A DNA stretch of 64,000 bases from Chitinophagaceae bacterium (lineage in GTDB: Bacteria; Bacteroidota; Bacteroidia; Chitinophagales; Chitinophagaceae): NCBI GenBank assembly GCA_004173235.1, contig SEAC01000003.1, forward strand, positions 1 through 64,000, written 5' to 3'. Below the pieces are notes generated by a model that was given only the letters and a program-made list of their open reading frames with translations, did not search any database and had not been told where the DNA came from. Below, piece by piece: positions 8,486 through 17,502 of this stretch. Positions within the stretch are counted from its first letter, which is position 1. Every line of letters starts with the position of its first letter. A program made the position numbers and the translations under genes.

Positions 8486-10231
8486 ATGCATGCCATGAAC
8501 TATAGCGCAGATATCCAAAAGCTTCCCCGGCACTTTCTTCCTGAAGATTTCAAGGTGACCGACTGGGCCGGCCTGCAGCCTTTTTTTGAAGACCTCGTTG
8601 CCCGCAACATCGATAGCAGCGCATCGCTCGAGCAGTGGCTCCGCGACCTCAGCGAGCTCGAAGCCGTAGTGGGCGAAGACGCGGCCTGGCGCCAGATCAA
8701 AATGACCTGCGACACGGAGAACAAGGAGCTTGAAGATGCATTTACGTTTTTCGTCACGCAGATACAGCCGCCGATGCAGCCCTATGCCGACAAGTTGAAC
8801 CGCAAACTTGTGGACTCGCCGCTGGCCGCCCAACTCGACCCCGCGCAATACGGCACCTACCTCCGCTCCGTGCGCAAAAGCATCGAGCTGTTTCGCGAAG
8901 CCAACATCCCGCTGCAATCCGAAACTTCGATTCTCGCGCAGCAATACGGCGTGATCAATGGCAAGATGAGCATCGAGGTGGATGGCAAGGAGTACACGAT
9001 GCAGCAGGCTGCCAAGTTTCTCGAAAACCCCGACCGCAACCTCCGCGAACGCGTTTACTTCAAGATACAGGAGCGCAGGATGCAGGACCGCGATGCACTC
9101 AACGAAATGTTTACCAAACTGGTGACGCTGCGCACGCAGATCGCGAAGAATGCCGGTTTTGAAAATTACCGCGACTACAAGTTCGAAGAAATGGGCCGCT
9201 TCGATTATACCAAGGAAGACTGCTTCCAGTTTCACGAAGCGGTGAAGACGCACGTGCTGCCCCTCGTTGATTTCATTTACGACCGCAAGCGCCAGAAGCT
9301 GGGACTGCAAAACCTGCGGCCCTGGGATACCGAGGCCGAGCCCGATGGCATCAAACCGCTCACACCCTTTCAAACGGGCAACGAGCTGGTGGAGAAAACT
9401 ATCGAATGCTTCCGGCGCCTCGATCCGTTCTTTGCCGACTGCCTCGTGAAGATGCGCGAGATGAATCGCTTCGACCTCGACTCGCGCAAAGGCAAGGCAC
9501 CCGGTGGCTACAACTGCCCGCTCGAAGAAACCGGCGCGCCGTTCATTTTCATGAACGCTGCCGGCCAGATGAGCGATGTGACCACGATGGTGCACGAAGG
9601 CGGCCATGCCATCCATTCTTTCCTCGCACACCGCCTGCCGCTCACCGCCTTCAAGCAATACCCGATGGAGATCGCCGAAGTGGCCTCCATGGCCATGGAG
9701 CTGATGAGCATGGATTATTGGGATGTGTATTTCGACAACGAAGACGACCTGCGCCGCGCCAAAGAACACCAGTTGGAGCGCGTCATCACCATATTCCCCT
9801 GGATCGCAACCATCGATAAGTTCCAGCACTGGGTGTACGAAAACCCGGAGCATACGCTCGGAGAACGCGCCGAAAACTGGCGTCGCATCGTGAACGATTA
9901 TACTTCGCTTGCGATGGACGTGACGGGGCTCGAAGAATTCCGCAAGTTTTCGTGGCAGCGCCAATTGCACCTGTACGAAGTGCCTTTCTACTACATCGAA
10001 TACGGCATCGCGCAACTGGGCGCCATCGGGCTGTGGAAGCAATTCAAGGAAAACAAGGAAGGCGCCGTCCGTAATTATACGGCTGCCCTTTCATTGGGCG
10101 GAACGAAGACGTTGCCTGAATTGTATGAAGCCGCAGGACTGAAATTTTCACTCGCACCCGATCATATCGCGGAGCTGATGCTTTTTGTAAACGACGAGTT
10201 GAAGAACACCTCGCATCCGCAGGTAAAATAA
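8486..10231 (+). CDS. M3 family oligoendopeptidase (zinc metallopeptidase)
   Basis: This cytoplasmic oligopeptidase (about 580 residues) carries the HEGGHAIHSF zinc motif near residue 370 (two His ligands and the catalytic Glu). The third ligand is expected in the following EIAEVASMAMELMSMDYW segment. The GGYNCPLEETGAPFIFMNAAG block just before HEGGH is typical of oligoendopeptidase F-like M3 enzymes. Start codons at 8486 and 8495 are both possible. The longer reading upstream crosses an intergenic repeat (ACCATTGACCATTCACCATTGACC) and is rejected. No signal peptide is seen. The likely role is breakdown of short peptides. Confidence 0.9.
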   Translation: MHAMNYSADIQKLPRHFLPEDFKVTDWAGLQPFFEDLVARNIDSSASLEQWLRDLSELEAVVGEDAAWRQIKMTCDTENKELEDAFTFFVTQIQPPMQPYADKLNRKLVDSPLAAQLDPAQYGTYLRSVRKSIELFREANIPLQSETSILAQQYGVINGKMSIEVDGKEYTMQQAAKFLENPDRNLRERVYFKIQERRMQDRDALNEMFTKLVTLRTQIAKNAGFENYRDYKFEEMGRFDYTKEDCFQFHEAVKTHVLPLVDFIYDRKRQKLGLQNLRPWDTEAEPDGIKPLTPFQTGNELVEKTIECFRRLDPFFADCLVKMREMNRFDLDSRKGKAPGGYNCPLEETGAPFIFMNAAGQMSDVTTMVHEGGHAIHSFLAHRLPLTAFKQYPMEIAEVASMAMELMSMDYWDVYFDNEDDLRRAKEHQLERVITIFPWIATIDKFQHWVYENPEHTLGERAENWRRIVNDYTSLAMDVTGLEEFRKFSWQRQLHLYEVPFYYIEYGIAQLGAIGLWKQFKENKEGAVRNYTAALSLGGTKTLPELYEAAGLKFSLAPDHIAELMLFVNDELKNTSHPQVK

Positions 10232-10352
10232 GAAAATGCCGCAGGCGGTCTTAGCGCGGCGGCGCTACGACACAAAGACGTAACGTTGTTATACGGTCTA
10301 TCATAGTGCCGTCGTGTCTTCGTGTCTTCGTGTCGTTGTGCATGCTGCGCGG

Positions 10353-10781
10353 TTATGCCATTTGCGGCGAAGTCACCTTCGGCGCTTCTGCCAGCAACAA
10401 CTCTTCGCCCGAAAGAAGGAAATAGAGATTCTGCAACTGGTGCAGCGTTTTTATTTCTTTGATGATGGGGCGATGATTGAAGTCGAGGGCCGTGTGGTCG
10501 CGATCGAGCTCCATGCTGTAAGCGCCAGCGCTCCGCGGGTGTTGCCACAATTTGAAATAGGGATGAAAAACGTAGGCGAGCCGGTCGAGCAGTGCATCGG
10601 TTAGTGGAACGGCCTGGAGAGTGGGATCGGTGACTTTGCGAAAGCCATGCCCCGACGGGCTTTCGAAGCCTACCGAAGGACCGTCGGCAAATTCATTGTC
10701 TTCGTTGAGGAGCGTAACCGTGCAGATATCGGATCCAACGAGCACGTGGTTGCCGATGCGAAATTCTTTGATCGCGATCAT
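10353..10781 (-). CDS. Small conserved hypothetical protein
   Basis: This 142-residue protein begins MIAIKEFRIGNHVLVGSDIC and contains IIKEIKTLHQLQNLYFLLSGEELLL near its C-terminus. I recognise that pattern from many Bacteroidota hypothetical proteins but know no function for it. The N-terminal segment looks like a small beta-barrel (NHVLVG...ICTVTLL). It is the third gene of a minus-strand group with the RRM protein and the 97-residue protein. Confidence 0.75.
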   Translation of the reverse strand: MIAIKEFRIGNHVLVGSDICTVTLLNEDNEFADGPSVGFESPSGHGFRKVTDPTLQAVPLTDALLDRLAYVFHPYFKLWQHPRSAGAYSMELDRDHTALDFNHRPIIKEIKTLHQLQNLYFLLSGEELLLAEAPKVTSPQMA

Positions 10782-10829
10782 GGGATTGTATTTGGAGCCG
10801 GATCGCTCCGGCCGGTGATCGAACGGATG

Positions 10830-11123
10830 TCAGCCGCAGCGTTGCAGGAACTGGTAGAGGTAATCCTGCACCAGCTGACGAAGGTGCAGGTCGATGGCGC
10901 CGATGCGGGGTGCATCGCGGTGTTGTTGAAGGAAGTGCTGTGCTTCGCTTTCGAGCGCAGCACGCAGCGTGCGCGTATGTTGTTCGCAAAGCACGCGGTG
11001 CGCGCTTTCGTTGTCTTTTCGGTTGATGCCACCCGCGGCTGTTTCAAAAGCGTTCAACTGATGAAACAAAACGCGGCTGGCTACCGGGTGAAAGCCTGCA
11101 AGAAGCTGGTCGGCCTCATTCAT
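10830..11123 (-). CDS. Hypothetical protein, 97 residues
   Basis: The start codon lies 3 bases after the stop of the upstream RRM gene, suggesting translational coupling. The protein is predicted to be mostly helical (ESAHRVLCEQHTRTLRAALE, LRQLVQDYLYQFLQ), with no signal peptide or membrane segment. I do not recognise the family. An overlapping plus-strand frame (10647-11168) is the alternative; the tight spacing to neighbours favours the minus-strand reading. Confidence 0.6.
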   Translation of the reverse strand: MNEADQLLAGFHPVASRVLFHQLNAFETAAGGINRKDNESAHRVLCEQHTRTLRAALESEAQHFLQQHRDAPRIGAIDLHLRQLVQDYLYQFLQRCG

Positions 11124-11126
11124 CGC

Positions 11127-11435
11127 TTATTTTTTTCGAAACGAGTACGGTTGCACCGGTCCACCTGATGCGGATTTGTACGAACCGGCAAGCTTGCGCT
11201 CCGGTGCGGCTTCCTGCACGGTCACACGCAGCCCGTTCCACTCGGTGTCGTGCAGCGTTGCGATGGCGGTTTTCGCTTCTTCGTCTTCCATGGTTACGTA
11301 GCCGAAGCCCCGCGATACGCCGGTGAATGAATCGAGCGCGATCTCGGAACGGGATGCTATTCCAAAAGGAGCTACAAACGATTTAAGATCGGCACAGGAA
11401 ACCGTGCCCGGGAAATTGGCGATGTAAATCTTCAT
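11127..11435 (-). CDS. RNA-binding protein with one RRM domain
   Basis: This 102-residue protein consists of one RNA-recognition motif. RNP2 is IYIANF at residues 3-8 and RNP1 is RGFGYVTM around 46-53; the aromatic residues in these strands stack on RNA bases in the family. A short basic tail (ERKLAGSY...YSFRKK) follows. Such single-RRM proteins occur in Bacteroidota and cyanobacteria as presumed RNA chaperones or post-transcriptional regulators. It is the first gene of a three-gene minus-strand group. Confidence 0.9.
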   Translation of the reverse strand: MKIYIANFPGTVSCADLKSFVAPFGIASRSEIALDSFTGVSRGFGYVTMEDEEAKTAIATLHDTEWNGLRVTVQEAAPERKLAGSYKSASGGPVQPYSFRKK

Positions 11436-11717
11436 AATGTAAAAGTTAGATCGAACAGGAAGCAGGTGGGAGGAGGGAGGAGGCGTTCCGGCGCAGATGC
11501 AAGGTGCTCAATGACAATGAAGGTAGACTAGTTTGCGCGCAAAGCCCGAACTGATTTGGCCGGTTAACGATACTTTGGCTTTAAGCCCGGCAATGGTGTG
11601 AGCCGTTTCGGGCGCTGCTGCAAAGCATCCGTTACCGTTCGCGCCGGAAAGGTTACCTTTACCCCTTCCCGCCTCTTGTCAGCCTCTTCTCTTTCACTCT
11701 CCTTCATACCGATTTTT

Positions 11718-11984
11718 ATGCAAATAGAAGACATCCAGAAATTCCTGGACAACAAGGCCGTGGCCGCAAATGACAGCGTGCAGATCTCCTTCCGCAAGCG
11801 CGCCACCATCACCGGCATCTTCGTGCGTGGTCACCGCGACTACACCGAGATGAAGTCGAAGAACTTCTGGCGCATTGTACCGGAAAGCCAGTTCGTTGCA
11901 TGGGAAGCCACCGGCGACGTTCAGCTGGCGAAGCTTTTCCTTGGCACCGAGTTCTCGCGCCTCAGCATGCGCAAAAGCAGCTGA
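11718..11984 (+). CDS. Small conserved hypothetical protein (Bacteroidota type)
   Basis: This 88-residue protein reads MQIEDIQKFLDNKAVAANDS then SFRKRATITGIFVRG and KSKNFWRIVPES. The pattern is familiar from short Bacteroidota proteins that databases sometimes mislabel as dehydrogenases; it has no dinucleotide-binding motif. A start at 11718 fits the conserved N-terminus better than the in-frame extension from 11598. Leader 11436-11717 holds no gene; ATACTTTGG near 11570 and TTACCTTTA near 11652 resemble the -7 box. Confidence 0.75.
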   Translation: MQIEDIQKFLDNKAVAANDSVQISFRKRATITGIFVRGHRDYTEMKSKNFWRIVPESQFVAWEATGDVQLAKLFLGTEFSRLSMRKSS

Positions 11985-12004
11985 TCTCCGGTTGTTCGAT
12001 ACCG

Positions 12005-12271
12005 TTAGCGCACCGCCCTCCAGCGCCACAAAACCTGGTAGGGATAGGGTTCGTAAAATGAATTGTCTTCATTGATGGTGTGGCCCTTCGCGTGGAAAGC
12101 CTTCCCTGCGCGCATCACTTCCAGGCCCTCTTCTGTACGTCCCATAAACCCGAGGCATTTTCCCTTGTAGAAATACGCATCCGAGAAATGCGCGTAGCGC
12201 GCGATGGCGCGGTCGAACGCGGCGAGGGCTTTATCGTGCGCCAGCGCAAGGAGGAGGGCGGGGAGACGCAT
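12005..12271 (-). CDS. TPR-like small protein, possibly a gene remnant
   Basis: The 88 residues from the internal Met contain one tetratricopeptide-like hairpin (ALAAFDRAIARYAHFSDAYF followed by YKGKCLGFMGRTEEGLEVM) and a tail KGHTINEDNSFYEPYPYQVLW. A functional TPR protein normally has three or more repeats, so this may be the surviving C-terminus of a longer gene. A start at 12331 is also open but would overlap the divergent S9 peptidase promoter region. Function is unknown. Confidence 0.5.
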   Translation of the reverse strand: MRLPALLLALAHDKALAAFDRAIARYAHFSDAYFYKGKCLGFMGRTEEGLEVMRAGKAFHAKGHTINEDNSFYEPYPYQVLWRWRAVR

Positions 12272-12331
12272 GCGGTAAGATCGGGATTTCAGGCGGTTTC
12301 GCTGTAATTTGGCCCGTATCAATTCCTGCAC

Positions 12332-14743
12332 ATGAAGAAGATCCTGCTTACCCTTTTGCTGGGCGGCTCCCTGCTGGCCAGCGGCCAGGATGGCCTCAGC
12401 TACCAGCTTCCGCCCAAAGCCATTGCCGACCTGCTGCTCGCCAGGCCTACACCCGGCGTCTCCATCGACGACAAAGCGCAGTGGATGTTCCTCGCCGAGC
12501 GCAATTCTTATCCCTCAGTTGAAGAACTGGGCCAGCCCGAGCTGCGGCTCGCAGGCCTCCGGCTCAACCCCGCCAATTTTGGCCCCAGCCGCGCCAGCTA
12601 CGGCGCCGGCTTTCGTCTCAAGCACATCCCCACCGGCAAAGAATACGCGGTGAGCGGCTTTCCCGCCAACGCGCTCACGGGAGCTGCCACCTGGAATCCG
12701 TCGCAAACGAAGATCGCCTTCACCAGCACCAGCGCCGACCGCATCGACCTGTACGTGATCGACGTGGCTACGCAAAAGGCGACGAAGATCAACAATCAGC
12801 CGGTGAATGCAACACTGGGCGGAATGTTTGTGTGGGCAGACGACAACACCATTCTTTATAAAGCAACGACCGCACCTGCCAGCGCCGCACCCAAGAAGCG
12901 CGTGACGCCTAAGGGTCCCGCTGTTCAGGAAAATAAAGGCAAAGCCGCTCCCAGCGCCACTTTCCAGGATCTCATCAAAACGCCTTACGACGAAGAGCTG
13001 TTTGCTTTCTATGCCACCTCGCAGCTTACGCAGTGGAAAGCCGGCGTCGAAACGAAGATCGGCGCTCCCGCCATTTACCTTTCCTTCAGCCTCTCGCCCG
13101 ACAAATCGTACCTGATGACGCGCACCGTGCGCAAGCCCTTCTCGTACCTCGTCACGGCCGGTGGCTTTCCCAGCACCGTGTCCATCCTCGACCGTAATGG
13201 CAAGCTGGTAAAGACCCTTGCGGAACTTCCGTCGAGCGAAGGCACGCCGAGTGGCTACGACAATACGCAAAACGTGCCGCGCGGTTTCGACTGGCGCGAT
13301 GACGAGCCGGCCACCGTTACGTGGGTGATGCCGCTCGACAGCGGTCTCATCAAGAAGCAGGTTCCCCACCACGACGCGTTCTTGGCGCTGGCCGCACCGT
13401 TCAGTTCGGCGCCGCGCGAGTTGTTTCGTACCGAGATGCGCTTTCGCAACGTCACCTGGGGCAACGCATCGCTGGCCATCGTTGAAGAAGGCTTGCGCTC
13501 GCGCCAGATGACGCGCACAGACCGCTTCAACCCTTCGGCGGGAACGCTCGAAAAGCTGTATGACCTGAGCCAGACCGATACCTACAACTGGCCCGGGGCG
13601 CCTGTTACGCACCGCAACCGCTGGGGACGCAATGTGATCGAAGTGAGCGACGACAAAGGATATTTTCTTACCAACAACCAGGTGGGCTCTTCTCCCGACG
13701 GAGACCTTCCCTTCCTCGCACGCTATTACTACGGCGAGCGCAAGAAAGAGGTGATCTGGCGCTGCCCGAAGGGACAGTATGAATACGTGGTGGATGTTGT
13801 GGACTTCGACAAAGGCATCGCGCTCACGCGCCGCGAAAGTCCGCAGGCCGCACCCAACTACTTCCTGCGCAACCTCCCGGCCAATGCCGAGAAAGCACTG
13901 ACTGCCTTCACCGATCCCTACCCCGGCCTCAAGGGCATCAGCAAGCAAAAGGTAAAATACCAGCGTGCCGACAGCGTGGACCTTACCGGCGACCTGTACC
14001 TTCCGGCGGGCTACGACAAAGACCGCGACGGCACCCTGCCGGTGATCATTTGGGCGTACCCGCGCGAGTACCAGTCGGCGGCCGACGCAGCCCAGGTGCG
14101 CGGCTCGCAATACCGCTTCACCACCGTTAGCTGGGCCTCGCCCGTGTTCTGGGTAACGCAGGGCTACGCCGTGCTCGACAACGCCGAAATGCCCATCGTG
14201 GCAAAGAGCGGGGCAAGACCCAACGACAACTTCCGCGAGCAGCTGGTGTGGAATGCCGAAGCGGCCATCAACAAACTCGCCGATATGGGCGTGGGCGACC
14301 GCAACCGCGTGGCGGTGGGGGGCCACTCGTATGGCGCCTTCATGACCGCCAACCTGCTTGCCCATACAAAGCTCTTCAAGGCGGGCATCGCGCGCAGTGG
14401 CGCCTACAACCGCACACTGACACCCTTCGGATTTCAAAACGAAGAGCGCACCTACTGGCAGGCCCGCGAGCTGTACACCGAGATGAGCCCGTTTACCTAT
14501 GCCGACCAGATCAAGACGCCGCTGCTGCTGATCCATGGCGATTCGGACGACAACCCGGGTACGTTCCCCATCAACTCCGAGCGACTTTACAACGCCATCA
14601 AGGGACACGGCGGCACCGTTCGCTACGTGTCGTTGCCCTACGAAGCACATAGCTACCGCGGCAAGGAGAACCTGCTGCACATGCTTTGGGAGCAGAACCA
14701 ATGGCTGGAGCAGTATGTGAAGGGAGCGAATAAGAGCTTTTAA
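12332..14743 (+). CDS. Secreted S9 family serine peptidase (prolyl oligopeptidase fold)
   Basis: This 803-residue protein has a signal peptide (1-19, ending LLASGQ), a propeller-like N-terminal region, and an alpha/beta-hydrolase C-domain from about 540. The nucleophile elbow is GGHSYG with Ser666. The acidic residue lies in HGDSDDNPG (about 739-740) and the His in YEAHSYR (His773). The AHSYR ending resembles S9D glutamyl-endopeptidase-like members. A TGTAATTTGG sequence about 30 bp upstream resembles the -7 box. Location is periplasmic or exported, and the likely role is peptide cleavage. Confidence 0.9.
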   Translation: MKKILLTLLLGGSLLASGQDGLSYQLPPKAIADLLLARPTPGVSIDDKAQWMFLAERNSYPSVEELGQPELRLAGLRLNPANFGPSRASYGAGFRLKHIPTGKEYAVSGFPANALTGAATWNPSQTKIAFTSTSADRIDLYVIDVATQKATKINNQPVNATLGGMFVWADDNTILYKATTAPASAAPKKRVTPKGPAVQENKGKAAPSATFQDLIKTPYDEELFAFYATSQLTQWKAGVETKIGAPAIYLSFSLSPDKSYLMTRTVRKPFSYLVTAGGFPSTVSILDRNGKLVKTLAELPSSEGTPSGYDNTQNVPRGFDWRDDEPATVTWVMPLDSGLIKKQVPHHDAFLALAAPFSSAPRELFRTEMRFRNVTWGNASLAIVEEGLRSRQMTRTDRFNPSAGTLEKLYDLSQTDTYNWPGAPVTHRNRWGRNVIEVSDDKGYFLTNNQVGSSPDGDLPFLARYYYGERKKEVIWRCPKGQYEYVVDVVDFDKGIALTRRESPQAAPNYFLRNLPANAEKALTAFTDPYPGLKGISKQKVKYQRADSVDLTGDLYLPAGYDKDRDGTLPVIIWAYPREYQSAADAAQVRGSQYRFTTVSWASPVFWVTQGYAVLDNAEMPIVAKSGARPNDNFREQLVWNAEAAINKLADMGVGDRNRVAVGGHSYGAFMTANLLAHTKLFKAGIARSGAYNRTLTPFGFQNEERTYWQARELYTEMSPFTYADQIKTPLLLIHGDSDDNPGTFPINSERLYNAIKGHGGTVRYVSLPYEAHSYRGKENLLHMLWEQNQWLEQYVKGANKSF

Positions 14744-14850
14744 GAATATCCAATAATGAACAGCGAATATCGAATGATGAAGTGTTGAATGAGCCCGTGC
14801 GGGAACCGCGATCGTCATTCTTCTGTACGATTGCTTTAACGAACAATTGG

Positions 14851-14873
14851 CCCCGATGCGTCGGGGCTTTTTT
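14851..14873 (+). terminator. Intrinsic terminator
   Basis: CCCCGA (14851-14856) pairs with TCGGGG (14861-14866) across TGCG, followed by CTTTTTTTC. It ends the S9 peptidase transcript and sits just upstream of the lipoprotein gene. Confidence 0.8.
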
Positions 14874-14901
14874 CGATCTTTGTGGCTCTCCAATTTCCCT
14901 T

Positions 14902-15582
14902 ATGAACCTGCTGCGCCGCTCCTTTCTTCGTCCCGTAGTTCTACTGCCCGGCTTCGTGGTTGTCTTCCTTGCTGCGTGCAACGAAGAGCCGAAGAAGCCC
15001 TTTGGGCATTGGCCGGTGAAGCCGCCCCCGGGTGTGCAGCAGGCCGCCTACATCGATGCGCCTGTGCGGAGGGGCCGCGTTCGCGTAGCACTCAATGGCG
15101 ACGTTTGGGAAGGCGCGCTTCAATATCGCGGCGCCGAGCTCGACTCGCTGCGCACCATCCGCTGCAACAACGAGCGCCTGGGGCAGATCATGGAAGCCGA
15201 AGGCAAAGCCTGTTTTGCGCTCCCGCTTTTCGACGAAACGGACAGCGTTGCCGACCTCACGGAGCGCTGGGTAAGTGGCGACTTCGAGGAAGGCGGTCGC
15301 ATCGTGACGGAGGACGTCAACTTCGACGGGCACAAAGACCTCGTGCTCCTCAACTCGTTGCAGAGCAGCCTCAGCCAGCGCAGCTACCATATCTGGCTCT
15401 ACGACAAAGGGTCTAAATCGTATTTCTACTGGGATGTTGCGGGGCGCACCGGCGGCGAATTGCTTGCGCGCGAAAAGTCGCGCAAGGAGTTGCTGGTGGC
15501 TACTTCCGACAGTGAGACGAAGGTGTTTCGCGTGAGCGCCGATACGGTGCTGCAGGAAGTGGTTGCGCCGAAGCAGTTATAG
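14902..15582 (+). CDS. Lipoprotein of unknown function
   Basis: This 226-residue protein has a signal peptide with a lipobox at FLAAC (Cys about residue 26), so it should be lipidated. The central region contains EDVNFDGHKDLVLL, an FG-GAP/VCBS-like calcium-loop motif, and the rest is beta-rich. The start at 14902 follows the terminator; the in-frame extension from 14782 would cross that hairpin. It is convergent with the Fur-family gene, only 5 bases short of overlapping it. I do not recognise a named family. Confidence 0.75.
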   Translation: MNLLRRSFLRPVVLLPGFVVVFLAACNEEPKKPFGHWPVKPPPGVQQAAYIDAPVRRGRVRVALNGDVWEGALQYRGAELDSLRTIRCNNERLGQIMEAEGKACFALPLFDETDSVADLTERWVSGDFEEGGRIVTEDVNFDGHKDLVLLNSLQSSLSQRSYHIWLYDKGSKSYFYWDVAGRTGGELLAREKSRKELLVATSDSETKVFRVSADTVLQEVVAPKQL

Positions 15583-16077
15583 CTCCTCCAGTTCGTTCTG
15601 CTCTTCTGATGGCTCTTCGGGTTCTTCCGGCTCTTCCAGCGGCGTGCATTCGCGGCAGATGCCGTTGATGAGCACCTGCACGTTTTGTGCGTGATAGCCT
15701 TCGGGAAGCGTTACCGTAGGCGACACTACGTCGTCGAGGCAATAGGTTTTGCTGCAGTTGCTGCAAATGAAGTGCACGTGATCGTCGTGGTGGTGGCCTT
15801 CGCCGCAGTCTTTACAAAGCGCATACAGCACCGAGTTGTCGGCTGTGGGGATGGTGTGGAGGATGCCCTTGTCTACGAAGGTTTGCAGCGTGCGGTATAC
15901 CGTTACGCGGTCGAATTTTTTGCCGGCGTATTTTTCGATGTCGCCGTGTGCGAGCGCGTCGGGGTGGGCAAGAAAGATCGAAAGGATCTTCTTCCTGCTA
16001 TCGGTCACGCTCATGTTCTTACGTCGCAGGATCTCGGCCATGCGGATCTCGGTTGCCTTGTGTGTGGATGCGCCCAT
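15577..16077 (-). CDS. Fur family transcriptional regulator
   Basis: This 166-residue regulator has an N-terminal winged helix (RKKILSIFLAHPDALAHGDIEKY, then FDRVTVYRTLQTFVDKGIL). The dimerisation and metal domain carries CKDCGEGHHHDDHVHFICSNC and a last CREC pair, so a structural zinc site and a His-rich regulatory site are present. The C-terminus is an unusual Glu/Pro-rich acidic tail of about 20 residues. An internal Met at residue 13 is an alternative start. Whether it senses iron, zinc or peroxide cannot be decided. It follows the SCO1-like gene by 10 bases, suggesting an operon linked to metal handling. Confidence 0.87.
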   Translation of the reverse strand: MGASTHKATEIRMAEILRRKNMSVTDSRKKILSIFLAHPDALAHGDIEKYAGKKFDRVTVYRTLQTFVDKGILHTIPTADNSVLYALCKDCGEGHHHDDHVHFICSNCSKTYCLDDVVSPTVTLPEGYHAQNVQVLINGICRECTPLEEPEEPEEPSEEQNELEEL

Positions 16078-16087
16078 CGGCGGTGCC

Positions 16088-16696
16088 TTATTTCTTCAGC
16101 AATTTACGGATCTCCCCTTCCATTTCCTTCAACTCCGATTCTTTCAGTCCGTCGTAGATGTGACGCACGTTGCCTTGCTGGTCTACCAGCGCCACAAACT
16201 GCGTGTGGAGGAAGTCATCGTCGATGCTGGCAACGCTGTTGTTGGGGTCGTCGATCTTGTAGCTGTGGCGTGCAGCCGCGTAGAGGCTGTCTTTGCGGCC
16301 GGTGAGAAAGATCCATTGCTGCGTGTTCACCTTCATCGAGTCGGCGTAGCGCTTGAGCACCGGCACCGAATCGCGTTCGGGGTCGGAAGTGTGCGACAGC
16401 AATACGAAGTCCTTTTCGCCCTTGAACGCTTCGTAGATCGGCTTCAGGTTGTTGTTCATTTTGGGGCAAACGCTTTTGCAGGTCGTAAAAAAGAAGTTCA
16501 CGGCCACCACTTTTCCTTCGATCGCCTTTTGCGTTACCGTGCGACCGTCCTGATCAACGAACGTGAAGGGCTGCACCACCGAGATGGGCGGCACGCGGTT
16601 CTTGAAAAATTCAGGAACGGCAACTGCCAGCGCGGCCACGAAGCCGAAGAAAAGGAGCGTAAAGAAGACGAGGTAGTAGATGCGTTTGCGCGACAT
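16088..16696 (-). CDS. SCO1/SenC family copper-binding thioredoxin-like protein
   Basis: This 202-residue protein is anchored by one N-terminal helix (6-27). The thioredoxin-like domain has CKSVC (Cys73, Cys77) and a distal His (LHTQF, His164), the three copper ligands of SCO proteins. Family members load the CuA site of cytochrome oxidase or act as copper or redox chaperones. It is the first gene of an operon with the Fur-family regulator. A TACCTTTG promoter box ends 5 bases before its ATG. Confidence 0.9.
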   Translation of the reverse strand: MSRKRIYYLVFFTLLFFGFVAALAVAVPEFFKNRVPPISVVQPFTFVDQDGRTVTQKAIEGKVVAVNFFFTTCKSVCPKMNNNLKPIYEAFKGEKDFVLLSHTSDPERDSVPVLKRYADSMKVNTQQWIFLTGRKDSLYAAARHSYKIDDPNNSVASIDDDFLHTQFVALVDQQGNVRHIYDGLKESELKEMEGEIRKLLKK

Positions 16697-16701
16697 AGCT
16701 G

Positions 16702-16709
16702 CAAAGGTA
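16702..16709 (-). promoter_or_regulatory. Bacteroidota -7 box upstream of the SCO1-like gene
   Basis: On the minus strand the octamer is TACCTTTG, an exact match to TAnnTTTG. It ends 5 bases before the ATG at 16696, so transcription would begin at or beside the start codon. Confidence 0.6.
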
Positions 16710-16847
16710 GGGCGGGCGCCCGGTAGCGTCGGCTGACATGGGTCAGGACCGTTCGCGGCAATGGGAAAAAAAACATTTTTTTCTGAGGTTTTTCACATGG
16801 AAATGGCCTCCCGGCAGGGGTACCTTGGTTTTCTAAATGCAACCAAA

Positions 16848-17471
16848 ATGAAAAAGACCCTGTTTTTGATCCTCGCGCTGGCCGGCGCTTTGCTGGGCCG
16901 CGCACAAGACAATCGCTTATCGGAAGAAGAAAGCCAGAAGATCGTGCAGTCCGACGAGTACCACACCGCCCTCCTGAAAAAACTGGAGATCGCTGAGTGG
17001 GTATACAATGCGATGCGCGGCGGCGCCTCTGCAGCTGAATTGCAAAAGGCATTCAACGTTGCAGTGGACAAAGGCGATACCCGGCCATTGTACCAACTTG
17101 TATTTGGAAACGGTGAAAAGGCGAAGGAACTGCTCGGCGAGTTGGGAGCCGCGCAACAAAAGCTGAGAGAAAGCTACCCGCAGCTTTTCAGCGAAGTGCC
17201 GGCGTGCCTGGAATGCGAAACAGACGTGAAGGAACAATTTGCCTATTTACTGAAGCACGCTGACGGATTCCATGATCTGTACGCAACCACTGTGTCGACG
17301 GGAAAAACGATCGCGCCAACCTGTGGCTCGTGGTGGAACCAGGCGCAGCTGCTTGCCTGCGGTTATTCCTGCAACAAATTCCCGCCCGTCATTTCCCTTT
17401 ACTGCGGCTGGGGATGCTGGTGCAAATACTGCAGAAAAAACTCCGTGCTGGCCGAGCATATCTGCGACTAG
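16848..17471 (+). CDS. Secreted cysteine-rich protein, bacteriocin (fulvocin C)-like precursor
   Basis: This 207-residue protein has a signal peptide (1-19, ending GRAQ) and a helical middle region (about 25-150). The compact C-terminal part (159-207) contains eight cysteines (159, 171, 175, 186, 190, 192, 195, 206) plus Gly and aromatic residues (LYCGWGCWCKYC). Two more cysteines lie in PACLEC (120, 123). Fulvocin C from Myxococcus fulvus is a 45-residue bacteriocin with eight cysteines, and fulvocin-related precursors are annotated in Bacteroidota. The resemblance here is in size and cysteine count, not aligned sequence. A small membrane protein follows 31 bases later. It could instead be a Cys-rich protein of another kind. 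Confidence 0.6.
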   Translation: MKKTLFLILALAGALLGRAQDNRLSEEESQKIVQSDEYHTALLKKLEIAEWVYNAMRGGASAAELQKAFNVAVDKGDTRPLYQLVFGNGEKAKELLGELGAAQQKLRESYPQLFSEVPACLECETDVKEQFAYLLKHADGFHDLYATTVSTGKTIAPTCGSWWNQAQLLACGYSCNKFPPVISLYCGWGCWCKYCRKNSVLAEHICD

Positions 17472-17502
17472 TGGCAACAAGTGCAACCAAACAACATAAC
17501 AT

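Noticed and set aside
8474-10042. Minus-strand ORF of 522 codons opposite the M3 peptidase
   Set aside because: Antisense shadow; the plus strand carries the HEGGH motif and family-typical length.
10647-11168. Plus-strand ORF of 173 codons across the small minus-strand genes
   Set aside because: It overlaps two tightly spaced minus-strand genes in an RRM operon, starts inside one of them and shows no domain.
12515-14893. Minus-strand ORF of 792 codons opposite the S9 peptidase
   Set aside because: The plus strand has a signal peptide and a complete Ser-Asp-His triad; the antisense frame shows no domain and is a GC-bias shadow.
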